64,000 nucleotides of DNA, taken from Phaseolus vulgaris (Eukaryota; Streptophyta; Magnoliopsida; Fabales; Fabaceae). The notes beneath the pieces are model-generated. The model did not search any database and was not told the origin of the DNA. It worked only from the letters and a program-made list of their open reading frames with translations. The stretch spans positions 26,323,520-26,387,519 of the forward strand of contig NC_023758.2 in the NCBI RefSeq assembly GCF_000499845.2, in the 5' to 3' direction. Each line of letters begins with the position of its first letter. The stretch's first letter is position 1. Position numbers and translations under genes: made by a program. Shown piece by piece: positions 20,351-30,731 of this stretch.

Positions 20351-23300
20351 GGGGAACATTTTACACACAAGGTGTAAAGTTTTTGAAAATGTGTGTTCTC
20401 TCATTGTGGATAGTGGTTCTTGTTGCAACTGTTGTAACGCTAGGATGGTTGAGAAGTTGAATCTACAATTAATACCTCATCCTAAACCTTATAAACTTCA
20501 GTGGATCAATGAAGATGGGGAATTAACTGTAGATCAACAAGTGAAAGTCGAGTTTTCTGTGGGAAACTATAAAGATAAAGTTTTATGTGATGTAGTTCCC
20601 ATGGAAGCTTGTCATATTTTGTTGGGTAGACCTTGGCAATTTGAGAAGAAAACTAAGCACAATGGTCTTACCAATGAGATTACTTTCACTCACAAAGAAA
20701 AGAAGTTTGTACTTTATCCCTTATCATCTTCACAAGTGATAAATGACCAAGTGCAAATGAGAAAAAAAAAAGGAAGAGAAAAAAAAAGTTAGAAAACCAA
20801 GAAAAAGCCCTTAGGGAAAAAGAGGCGTGGGAGAAGAGTGTTCCTTCCCACAAGGTTATTCCGAAAGAAGAAGAAACATTTGAAAACCAATTAAAAAATA
20901 ATTATTTCTGAACAACCTTCAAGCCTCCTGTTGTGTAAAGGAATACTTACATGCACTGCCACACTTACTGCAACTTGTGTTGTACCTCCTCAAGTAAAAG
21001 AACTTTTAAATGAATTTGATGGCATATTCTCTAGGGAAGGCCCTAGTGGACTTCCTCCTTTTAGAGGAATTGAACATTAAATAGATTTAGTTCCGAGAGC
21101 TAGTCTACCCAATAGACCAGCTTATAGAACTAATCCTGAGGAAACTAAGGAGATAGAATCACAAGTACATGATTTGTTGGATAAGTGTTTGGTTCAAAAG
21201 AGCCCGAGTCCTTGTGTTGTACCTGTCTTGTTGGTGTCCAAAAAAGATGGCAAATGGAGAATGTGTTGTGATTGTAGAGTCATCAATAACATCACCATCA
21301 AGTATAGACATCAAATTCCAAGACTAGATAACATGCTTGATGAATTGCATGGGTCCACCATATTTTCTAAAATTGATCTTAAAAGTGGATAACACCAAAT
21401 TAGAATTAAAGAAGGTGATGAGTGGAAAATCGCTTTTAAAACCAAATTTGGACTATATGAGTGGTTAGTAATGCCTTTTGGACTTACTAATGCACCTAAC
21501 ACTTTCATGAGGCTAATGAATCATGTTTTAAGGGATTGTATAGGAAAATATGTAGTATTTTATTTTGATGATATATTAGTATATAGCCAAAGCCTAGAAT
21601 CTCACCTTAAGTCACCTTAAAAAAGTTCTCCTAGTGCTTAGGAATAATAGTTTGTTTGCTAATAGAGATAAATGTACTTTTTGTGTTGATAGTGTAGTAT
21701 TTTTAGGATTTATAGTTAACAAAAATGGGGTACATGTTGACCCTGGAAAAATCAAAGCCATCCAAGAATAGCCAATTCCACAAAGTGTGGGACAGGTTAG
21801 GAGCTTTCATGGATTAGCAAGCTTTTATAGGAGATTTATGCCTAACTTCTCAAGTCTAGCTTCACCACTCAATGAGTTAGTGAAGAAAGACACTCCATTT
21901 TGTTGGACCAAGAAGCAAGATCAAGCCGTCAAAAGGCTAAAAGCTCAACTCACTAATGCACCCATTCTAGCTTTACCAAATTTTGCAAAAACTTTTGAGC
22001 TAGAGTGTGATGCATCGGGAGTAGTTATAGGAGGAGTTTTGTTGCAAGGTGGACACCCAATTGCTTATTTTAGTGAAAAACTTCATGGTGCCACCCTCAA
22101 CTACCCAACCTATGATAAAGAGCTCTATGCACTTTTGAGGGCCTTAAAGACGTCGGAGCACTATCTAGTTTCTAAAAAATTTGTCATTCATAATGATCAC
22201 GAGTCTTTAATGTATTTGAAAGGTCAACATAAGTTGAATAAACATCATGAAAAATGGATGGAATTTCTTGAACAATTCCTTTATGTTATCAAATACAAGA
22301 AGGGCAGTACAAACATTGTGGTTGATGCTCTCTTAAGGTGACATGCCCTATTTTCAAAACTTGGAGTCCAAATTCTTAGATTTGAAAACATAATTGAACT
22401 TTACAAAGAACATCATGATTTTGCATCCATCTTTGCTAAATTTGAACATAGAGCACAAGAAGGGTTTTGATGTGTCTGAGGGGTATCTTTTTAAAGTAGG
22501 AAAACTATGCTACCCTAAGGAACACATAGAAAACTTCTTGTAAAAGAATCTCATGAAGGAGGTCTCATGGGCCATTTTGGAGTTGACAAAACTCTAGAGT
22601 TTTTAAAAGGAAAATTCTTTTAGCCACATATGAGAAAAGACGTTCAGAGACATTGTTTTAGATGTATATCATGTTTAAAAGCTAAATCTAAAACAATGCC
22701 TCATGGACTATATACTCCTTTACCTTTTGCAAGTGCTCCGTGAGAAGACATTAGCATGCATTTTATTCTAGGACTTCCTAGGACGACAAGAGGTTTTGAT
22801 TTCATTTTTGTGGTTGTGGATCGGTTTAGCAAAATGAAACATTTTATTCCATGCCACAAAGTGGATGATGCAAATAATATCTCTAGACTCTTCTTTAGAG
22901 ATGTGGTAAGACTTCATGGTCTACCTAGAAGCATAGTGTCTGATAGAGATCCAAAATTTATAAGTCATTTTTGGAAAACCCTTTGGGCAAGACTTGGAAC
23001 CAAATTGAATTTTTCAACTTCTTGTCATCCTCAAACGGATGAAACCGAAGTTGTAAATTGATCTCTTGGTACTATGCTTAGGGCAGTCATGAAAGACAAC
23101 CAAAGATCTTGGGATGAGTATCTTCCCCATATTGAGTTTGCATACTATAAAGTAGTCCATAAAACTACTAATATTTCTCCATTTGAGGCTGTTTATGGAT
23201 TTAATCCTCTTACTCCTTTAGACTTGTTGCCACTTCCTAATCCACAAGAATTTGTGCATAAGGAAGGAGTAACAAAAGCTGAATTTGTTAAGAAAATGCA

Positions 23301-23448
23301 TGAGAGAATTAAAGAACAAATACAACAGCAAACAGAGAAATATATAAAACATAACAATAAGGGGAAGAGAGAGATAGTCTTTGAAGAAGGAGATTTAGTT
23401 TGGCTCATCTTAGGAAAGATAGATTTCCAACTAAGAGGAAGTCCAAAC

Positions 23449-23451
23449 TTA
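23449..23451. repeat. Target-site duplication (left) of foldback MITE
   Basis: TTA, repeated at 23815-23817; 3-bp duplications are typical of CACTA-type insertions. Confidence 0.8.
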
Positions 23452-23814
23452 CACTACAAGAAAATCATGAAATAGAAACCAATTTTTAGAGACCAAAATA
23501 ATTAGTTGTAATAGTAATTAAATTAGAGACCATTTTAGAAACTAAAAAAATGGTTTCCAAATTAGTTTCTATTACTGGTAAATAGTTTCTAAATTGGTAT
23601 CTAATTAGCAACCAAGGTTTTAACTACCAAAAATTGGTAGTTAAAACCTTGGTTGCTAATTAGATACCAATTTAGAAACTATTTAACAATAATAGAAACT
23701 AATTTAGAAACCGATTTTTTTTAGTTTAAAAAATGATCTCTAATTTAGTTACTATTACAACTAATTACTTTGGTCTCTAAAAATTGGTTTCTATTTCATG
23801 ATTTTCTTGTAGTG
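23452..23814. mobile_element. CACTA-type foldback MITE (363 bp)
   Basis: Begins CACTACAAGAAAATCATGAA and ends with its reverse complement; nearly the whole element is one long inverted repeat with arms of about 180 bp and the fold point in TACCAAAAATTGGTA. The CACTACAAGAAAA end is the plant CACTA (CMC) signature and it is flanked by TTA on both sides. It interrupts the gypsy integrase C-terminus, whose reading resumes right after it (SKL then ...DDGPFQVLK). No coding capacity. Confidence 0.93.
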
Positions 23815-23817
23815 TTA
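23815..23817. repeat. Target-site duplication (right) of foldback MITE
   Basis: TTA, identical to 23449-23451. Confidence 0.8.
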
Positions 23818-24010
23818 GTCTCTGAGATGATGGACCCTTCCAAGTCCTAAAAACAATCAACAACAATGCAGACATTCTTGATTTACCTAAAGAATATGGA
23901 GTTCATAATACTTTTAATGTTTTGGACCTAATGCCTTTTGCAGGAAGTAATGAAGAAGAAAAAGTAGAAGCATGAGATTTGAGGACAAATCCTTTTCAAG
24001 AGGGAGGGGA

Positions 24011-24657
24011 TGATGGAAGAGGCCCAATGGCAAGCCCAAGTGAGCCCAACAAAGAGAAGATTCGGGCCTACCACTAGAGCCATGACCAAGAAGAATCAAG
24101 AAGATTGGAATACTACTACTGATGGCAGGGAAACCTTCTTGTACATGTTTAAAATGTCATAACTATAGTGTATAGTAGAATTTATTTTCGTGTTAAAATT
24201 AGATTAGGAATTTTACTTGTAATTTTCTAAGAGATAATTTTGGCACCTAATTATGAGACGGCCCATGGAGGAGGGAATAAGAAACGCTAATCACACCTCC
24301 CATGTGCTCATTTGAATGTAGCTTTCATTTCATTTGTATTTGGCTCTTCAAATTCTAAGTCTTTCATTGCTATAAAAGGAGGTGCTTGGCTCATGAAATA
24401 GCAAGATTATTCTAGAGCAAATTGCTGCCAAAATTGTGCCAATTTTGCTCATTGTCTCCTACCTCTCTAGGATAGACATTTTAATCTTCATTCTTCACCA
24501 TTGCCAAGTGAGATGGCCTCACCACTCACTCTCCACGCCTAACATGCACCTTCAAGGAGTCCACAACTCTACGTGAGTTCCTTGTTCATTATCATCCATT
24601 GAAGCTTCTGCCACTCCTCCAAGAAATTACAATTCGGATGAAGGCACTCTTCCATCA
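24011..24657 (+). repeat. 3' LTR of the gypsy element (647 bp)
   Basis: Follows a polypurine tract (AGAGGGAGGGGA at 23999-24010), starts TGATGGAAGAG and ends with its perfect 11-bp inverted repeat CTCTTCCATCA. It contains TATAAAAGGAGGTGCTTGG at 24371 and a typical R/U5-like C-rich stretch after it. The same promoter pattern (TATA, then AGG-GGTGCTTG) is found in the two solo LTRs, so all three LTRs belong to one broad group, although they are not the same family. Confidence 0.9.
24371..24378 (+). promoter_or_regulatory. TATA box in gypsy 3' LTR
   Basis: TATAAAAG about 360 bp into the LTR, followed by GAGGTGCTTGG, a context shared with the solo LTRs at 19325 and 46683. Confidence 0.6.
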
Positions 24658-24660
24658 GAT

Positions 24661-25289
24661 AGAGGTATCTTTTGTAGTAAATCAGGCTTTAAAACACAAA
24701 CATTTTTTTCCCAAGGTGTGAGTGATCACTGTTTGTAAGGACTTATCCACGGTGTATTGCACTAGTCCCCCCAGGATACAACACAAACATCACTTTAGCT
24801 AAATACCCTCACACTCTTAGGTATTTCATATTAGGTTGATAACCTTTCCACAACTCATAGGGTGTTTTACCAGTTTTCCTATGTGGTATCCTATTTTGCA
24901 AAAGACACGCAGTAACTAGAGATTCACCCCATAGATTATCAGGAGCATTAGAACTAATAAGCATGACATTCATTATTTCTTTAAGTGTCCTATTTTTCCT
25001 TTCAACTACTCCATTAGATTTAGGTGAATGCGGTGGGGTTACTTCATGAATAATACCTTCTTTAACACAATAATCATTAAATTAAACATATTCACCACCT
25101 TTATCTGACCTAATTATTTTAATTTTCTTATTTAATTGATTTTCTACTTCCGCTTTATAAGTTAAGAACATGTCAAAAGCTTCATCCTTATGTTTAATTA
25201 AATACACTTTGGTGTATCTAGAAAAATCATAAATTATTATTATATTTCTTTTTGTGATCATATTTTTTCTCGTACCTTTTTGGAGCTGG
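24661..25289 (-). pseudogene. Copia scrap, copy 2: integrase fragment plus leader-like segment
   Basis: Minus-strand reading from 25285 downward gives copia integrase core: DKGGEY, EGIIHEVTPPHSP.SNGV.ERKNRTLKE, NLWGESLVTACLL and PYELWKGYQPNMKYLR (several stops and shifts). After YLRV.GCLA it switches at about 24790 into a 120-bp leader-like segment that also occurs just upstream of gag at 26000-26112. The same integrase-to-leader junction is present in copy 1 (12609-17036 without the hAT). On the other side, integrase follows gag directly (25290). Confidence 0.75.
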
Positions 25290-25987
25290 TTTGTCTTCTA
25301 CCACGTTTGCTTTAGCAGACAAAGTTTTGGCCTTTGCAGCAGCGCACTCCTTCCTGTTTGTGTCTTCAATGATGATGTGGGTGATCAGATCCGATAGTGA
25401 CATATGTTTGTGCTTCAGTTGTTATTTGTAATCCGTCCAAGATTGTGGAAGCTTTTCGATCAAGAGTTCTGACATGAATTCATCCGGCAAGGCTATGCTT
25501 TCAGCTTTGATATCTTTAAGCAGCTTGTGATGTTTATCTGGATTTTGATGTCTTTGCCTTCGATAATCTCCCAACGGTAGTAGTTTCCAATCACGAACCT
25601 TTGTCTAACGATGTCTTCGACAGTGTATTTGAGGATAAGAGAATCCCAAATATCTTTTTCTTCCTTGTAAGAAGCATAGACATCGAACAGGTCGTTGGAT
25701 AACACACTGAGTAAGGTGTGACGACATACCTTGTTTGCATGGATCCAATCATCAACTTGTTTCGCAGTTGTGCTTGAGTCGGGTTTAGAAGTTGTAAGTG
25801 CAAAAGCAACTCCGTACATGTCTAATAGGGTGGACACGCGTTCTTGCCAACGTCAGAAATTCTGACCGGTGAAGACTTCAATTTGTTAGACGTTCGGAAA
25901 TGGTTTCTCAAAAATGGTTTCCATTGCAAAAACAAAATTTGATGTTTCTGGAGCAACGTTGTTGTTGTTGTCCATATTTTCAGCCAT
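25290..25987 (-). pseudogene. Copia gag (UBN2-type), broken, joined to integrase
   Basis: Starts at ATG 25987 (MAEN-M-D-NNNN-V), then FTGQNF..RWQERVSTLLDM, a typical copia gag opening, VYASYKEEKDIWDSL, QRFVIGNYYRWEI and, after a frame change, LPDEFMSELLIEKLPQSW and MSLSDLITHIIIEDTNRKE. It ends in a Lys-rich stretch (KPAPKRYEKKYDHKKK) where the zinc knuckle is normally found, then passes directly into integrase. Stops occur near 25888 and 25855. The missing stretch would cover the nucleocapsid finger, protease and the first half of integrase. Confidence 0.8.
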
Positions 25988-25999
25988 AAGTCCTTACGA

Positions 26000-26112
26000 T
26001 TGTAGTAAATCAGACTTTAAAACACAAACCTTTTTGCTTTTCCGAGACATGAGTCATCACTGTCCGCAAGGACTTATCTGCGGTGTATTGCGCAAGTCCC
26101 TTAGAATACAAC
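26000..26112 (-). repeat. Copia leader segment, copy 3 (just upstream of gag)
   Basis: Matches the leader-like halves of copies 1 (12620-12738) and 2 (24673-24790): common words include TGTAGTAAATCAG, TTTAAAACACAAAC and CGGTGTATTGC. In this copy it sits directly before the gag ATG, so it is probably the untranslated leader or LTR end of this family. Confidence 0.75.
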
Positions 26113-27235
26113 AGGAACTTCTCGAAGATTTTCGATGATCAGAACTAGCAAGTTACTCTTAATAGAGTAAGAACCCAATGAACCCAAAAAAATAATTATA
26201 ATAAAATAAAATAATGAATGAAAAGAGAGAAAGAGGAAAAGGTGAAAATGGAGAAGAAAGGTGCACGGTGGTGGGTTGAGGAAGATGAAGAAGGTAAGTG
26301 AGAGACGTATCTTCTAAAGCAAATGGATCTGGTATTTATAGATGGAGAAGCCACAACTACCGCAGTTTCAAGCCCTAGTTGAGCGGCACCATTCCATGGT
26401 CATGGCCGCCGAAAACGAAGCAACCGCCGATGATGGAGGAAGACCCGCGTGAATGGAGGAGCCAACCACCCAAAACTCTTGCAACGTTCTCTGAACCGCT
26501 CGAGAAAGAAGGGAAGTTGAGCGTAAATCTCTTCCATTTCTCTTTCATTTTCGCGGATGTGGTTTTAAGGTTTGTTCTCGTCGGCTCGAAGTCGGTCGGA
26601 TTATGGATGAGCTCTTCTCGGATTCCCTTCTGGTGCTCGGTCAGCCAACTGGATGAGGTGTTAGTAATTGCCTCCAGGCTTTAGCAAACTGATCTTCTGG
26701 GGACGAGGGGGGTTCCACTTGCGATTACACTCCGACGCCCAAGTCAGTGAGAGCCCAAAATATAGTGTATATGGTAAAATATATTGCAAAGATGCAAGTT
26801 TAGATACTCCCCTATGGATGGTTGTCTATTTATAAGCCTTCATGGGCTTGGATTTTTGACTCGGGTTCCTCTAGACATCAATGTGTCATATTATGATAAC
26901 TTTACATGAAATTTGAATATCAGTTAATATAATCGAAGCATTTATGTAATATAATAAAAGATATTAGACAAATAAATTAGGACATTTATGTGATATAATT
27001 AGAGAATATTTATAGCGTAATCATAGATATTGTGTTAACATTTATAATGTAATCAGGAATACTGCGTTTAGCATTTATACCGTGATTTGAACGAACTCTA
27101 ATGAGCCTCTCGATTGATATGGAGACCCGAGTAACTTGTCTTAATTCCTAATTCCTAGCCATTTATAGGACGGTTAAGGATTCACAGCCCTTTTGCAATA
27201 TCTTTATAGGAACGTTTGAGGTTTGATTTACAACA
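26113..27235 (-). repeat. Probable 5' LTR of the copia relic (limits uncertain)
   Basis: Upstream of gag on the minus strand lies promoter-like DNA with TATAAATA (26333-26340, minus). Further up is a stretch with GGGCTCTCACTGACTTGGGCGTCGGAGTG at 26720-26755, a wording I recall from plant LTRs but cannot verify here. A possible LTR start is TGTTGTAAATC at 27235 (minus). No second LTR copy is present for comparison, so the ends are guesses. The ORF at 26379-26684 (+) is antisense to this region and is not called. Confidence 0.4.
26333..26340 (-). promoter_or_regulatory. TATA box of copia relic LTR
   Basis: TATAAATA on the minus strand, about 350 bp before the gag start codon, inside the presumed LTR. 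Confidence 0.5.
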
Positions 27236-28090
27236 CCATATCTCCCAGGTCAAGATCAGAAACTTTAATTTTGATGTCGTACGTAGTACCTCAAATATTT
27301 GACATTCCAACTAACTTTTCCATGATCTGGAAATCGTCCTTCTTGAGGTGACCAAATAAATGCTCAATAAATTCTTAAACAGTTTGATGAATTTAGTTTT
27401 CTTACGGGAGCTTGATCAAATAAAGATTGTGCTAATGAATATGAAAATCTTGTCAAATTTCTCAAATTCATAATTATTCTCTACAGAGGAATCTTTAAAG
27501 TAAAGTTGTCATCCCTAATATTTTTTTATCGTTAAATAAAATAGCTCAAATGAATCTCTAAAAAAATTAAACGAGTTTATCCTAACTTTTAACGAACTCC
27601 TCTTTGTGATCCTTATTCTCTGTCTGTCTCTTTTTTTACTCACATAAAATCTCATGTAAATATATAATTTTTCTCTCTGATTTTTCACCTCTCCAAATGT
27701 AGTTTCTCATTTTGAGTGTTCATCAAACATTATCTAAACGATAAACAAGGCACCCAAATTTTAAGCTTCACTCTAAACACATTCATAATTCAAACATTTC
27801 AGTTTCATCTTTTGCTGTGGTTTGTGTTCCACATGTGCTGTAATTAGTCTTACGCAAATCTTTCTTTCTCATTTTGGATGGTGGGATCGGCACGTTCCAT
27901 CTCATACATTTTTTGTTAAATTTCTCTTTATATTAGTTTTTTCGATCTCATGCCTCCCTCTCTTCAGAAAGCTACACTGCTGAAAAATCCAAACAAATTC
28001 ATGACTCGTCTCATAGTTAAAAACGTTTATATATATTTTCCTCTCATAACTCAGATAAACTCCAAAATAGATAATATTTCATACAATATC

Positions 28091-28337
28091 TAATTTAATC
28101 AATATAAATATTAATTATTTTTTATTTTTTAAAATTCATTTTTATTTAATAATTTCATCATAGTAATGATAAAACATCCAAAATATAAGTCATTTTAATG
28201 TACTTCACTTAATGAAAATGATTAGCTCAATTACGATTACAATATGAAAATTATAGAAAGGAAAAAAGGAAAAAAAAATAAGTTTATATTTTTCAAAAAG
28301 TTAAAATAAGCTTTTTTTTCATTTGTAAATTTATACA
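28091..28337 (+). repeat. 247-bp direct repeat, copy A
   Basis: Runs from AATTTAATCAATATAAAT to CATTTGTAAATTTATAC. It is nearly colinear with 30081-30327, including the conserved words GTACTTCACTTAATGAAAAT and TATTTTTCAAAAAGTTAAAA. Confidence 0.85.
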
Positions 28338-28380
28338 TTGTTTTTAATTTAATATTTTGCAAAAGTTAAAATATTATATA

Positions 28381-28440
28381 ATTTAGTCAATATAGCAACT
28401 AATTATTTTTTGTCTTTAAAATTAATTTTTATTTAATATT
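28381..28440 (+). repeat. Third, partial copy of the 247-bp repeat start
   Basis: ATTTAGTCAATATAGCAACT and the following AATTATTTTTTG-AAAATTAATTTTTATTTAAT match the first 60 bp of copies A and B with about 10 differences. Confidence 0.6.
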
Positions 28441-30080
28441 TTTTTTATAGTGTAAGAATGCATATGACATGTAACATGACGGGATAATATGATAAACCAA
28501 AAATTATATGATTCTAAATAAATTGCATCGATTAAAATGAAGGAAAAATTCAAGAACAAACAAAAAGAGGCATGAAACAATAAAACAATAAGAATCTTAA
28601 GTTGAAATTTTTTGTGTGTGGAAGGAAATTTAGTGAATTTGCACCAATAAAAATGTAAAAATACAACAAACAATTGGTGGAAAAACTTCAAGCCATGAAA
28701 ATAAACTGCGAAACAACATGGAGTTGGATAGACAAAATTTTAAAGAATTTTTCACTTAATGGCAAGAATCGTGCTTTGATCCATTTGATTAAGTGTTGTT
28801 TAGCTCTTATCAATTCTGTGAATATGGAAGGTATGGTTACTCAAATCATTAAAGTCTGAATTTTACAAAGAAAGAATCATATTATAGGGTTAGAAACTAT
28901 AACTTGCATGACAAGTTATGGTTAGAATGTTGTTTGTCATCCTAGCTTGTTTTAAGTCCTACCTTGCATTCCAATTGGTTAGGGTTTTATTTGGTCCTAA
29001 TACAATATCTAAAATGTATTTTATTATAGTTTGTATAAATATTTACAAGATTCAAAAAGAGAAAATTCATAGATTGATATTGATGTCCTCTTGTGTGATG
29101 TTCTAAGTCTAGTTTTGTGACGGTTTGAATAACCTCCATCAACTCATCTTAAATTCAATCATGTAAAGAGACCCTTTTGATGCTTATCAAATTGGGTCAA
29201 TGATGAAATAACTTTTTGGAACATAGAGTTTTCAGAGTCATGGGATGATGTCAAAAAATTCATTTTAAAATTACTGAAAATATTGAAACAAATCTATTAC
29301 CTTTGCAATTTTTGTGTACCTTTGTGGTAATCCTGTGCCTCAATCCAACCACCTGTAAACCTTAACAGCATCGATTGATGAGAAGACAGAAGAGAATCCG
29401 ACAGTCAGACACAACCAAGAGTCAAACACCTTCATCCATATAGCTAGCTGGTAGTTAAACTTTCTAAAACGAACAACTGAATGTCTAATATTTGTTGTTA
29501 TCCAGAAAAGGAAATCTTATAAACAGAATATTATTCAATATGATTTCTTTCTGGTTAAGATAACTTCAATGGAGTCAATTGACGCATAATTGTCTCATAC
29601 TGAAAGAGTTAATTGTTATATATTTCTAACATTTATGTTTTAATGGAAAAATAATTAATATAGGTTTTTTTTCTTTTAAGTTTTAAAAAAATTGTATATA
29701 TGCGTGTAAAAGAAGGTTGAAACTAATATTTTTTCTTGGAATAACTATAAAAATACATGTAGTGTATACAGTGTAATAAATGTCATTATTCTTATTTTGA
29801 ACTAAACCTGCTCCAAACCTTTGTGACTATTGTTTTGCGGATGTAAATTAACTCACCCGTCGGTCAGCCGACAAATTATGTTTGGCGGGAAATGAAATAA
29901 ATTATTCTTTAGCAGTTGATAAAAACTAGATTAATTATACTTTTTAATTCATGTTATAAAATTATTAAATAAAAATTATTTTTAAAAATAAAAGAATAAT
30001 TAATTATTATTTTAGTATGTCTAATAAATCTCATATTACTAAGTAAGATTAAGGACAATTTATATATATTTTTCATTCAT

Positions 30081-30327
30081 AATTTAATTAATATAAATAC
30101 TAATTATTTTTTAATCTTTAAAATTAATTTTTATTTACTAATTTCATTAATTTAAAACATCAAAAATATAAGCCATTTTATCGTACTTCACTTAATGAAA
30201 ATGATTAGCACAATTACTATTACAATATGAAAATTATAGAAAAGAAAAAAGGGAAAAAATAAGTTTATATTTTTCAAAAAGTTAAAATAAGCTTTTTGGT
30301 TTTTTTTTTCATTTGTAAATTTATACA
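30081..30327 (+). repeat. 247-bp direct repeat, copy B
   Basis: Same length and order as 28091-28337, 1990 bp downstream. Differences are scattered substitutions and single-base changes in A and T runs. Confidence 0.85.
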
Positions 30328-30691
30328 ATTCTTCTGAATTTTAATGTTTAGCTTGTGTACACACTATTTTTTTTCATTTTTTTTTCCTAGAACTAGTTAT
30401 GTAAAAACTTATTTAAATATATTTTTAATCTATGCAAATGTTAGTGAGAGATGAAAATTGAAATTTGAAAAAAAGTAAAATCCAACGACTATTATACATA
30501 AAACACAAAAACTATAAGTGAAGCTAAAAAATAAAAAGGACGTGGAGCAATAAGAATGACATGAGAAAGTGAATTTTATAAAATTAGTTATTCTTTGTAG
30601 TAATTATAAGTATTTGAATGAAGCGGAGCGGAGGAGGGAGAGAGTTGATTTGTTTGGAAAGAGATTGGTAATTGTGTGGCTGAGCGGTTGC

Positions 30692-30698
30692 TATAAAA
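30692..30698 (+). promoter_or_regulatory. TATA box of the nodulin-like MFS gene
   Basis: TATAAAA lies 34-40 bp before the first in-frame ATGs (30726 and 30732). With the usual 25-30 bp spacing the transcript would have only a very short leader. Confidence 0.55.
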
Positions 30699-30731
30699 GA
30701 AGGGAGAAATTGTACGCAAGGTGTGATGAGA

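Larger units (their letters stand above)
20351..24110 (+). pseudogene. Gypsy pol (protease, RT, RNase H, integrase), broken
   Basis: Protease: IVDSGSCCNCCNARMVEKL with the D-S-G active site (from about 20400). Reverse transcriptase: DGKWRMCCDCRVIN, KIDLKSG and YFDD (near 21560-21575). RNase [17 protein letters not shown] and [12 protein letters not shown] (21990-22140). Integrase: zinc-binding HxxxH/CxxC region (22540-22690), core with [13 protein letters not shown] and [12 protein letters not shown], then the C-terminal GPFQVLK..NNN block and FNVLDLMPF after the MITE. Stops that fit C:G to T:A include 21078 (TAA), 21769 (TAG), 22339 (TGA), 22621 (TAG), 22741 (TGA) and 23059 (TGA); the TAA at 21390 has another cause. 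Frame changes also occur near 21620 and between protease and RT. The C-terminus reads into the 3' LTR (TTRAMTKKNQEDW-like end). Confidence 0.9.
17037..24657 (+). mobile_element. Ty3/gypsy retrotransposon without recognisable 5' LTR
   Basis: Internal region with gag (18119-19269), protease (from 20351), reverse transcriptase, RNase H and integrase (to about 24110) in gypsy order, and a 3' LTR at 24011-24657. No copy of that LTR and no clear primer-binding site is found upstream of gag; instead copia scrap abuts at 17036. The 17037-18118 stretch is gene-free, T-rich leader-like DNA whose origin is not proven. A solo LTR (19325-20345) and a MITE (23452-23814) are inserted. Many internal stops make it inactive. 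Confidence 0.88.
27236..30691. other. AT-rich intergenic DNA upstream of the MFS gene
   Basis: No recognised gene. Short ORFs at 28674-28859 and 28918-29106 have no motif and are not called. The region holds two 247-bp direct repeats (28091-28337 and 30081-30327) and a 60-bp third piece at 28381-28440. Confidence 0.5.

Noticed and set aside
26379..26684. 101-aa ORF in the copia upstream region
   Set aside because: Antisense to the presumed LTR, with no motif; coding-like length is explained by GC-richer sequence.
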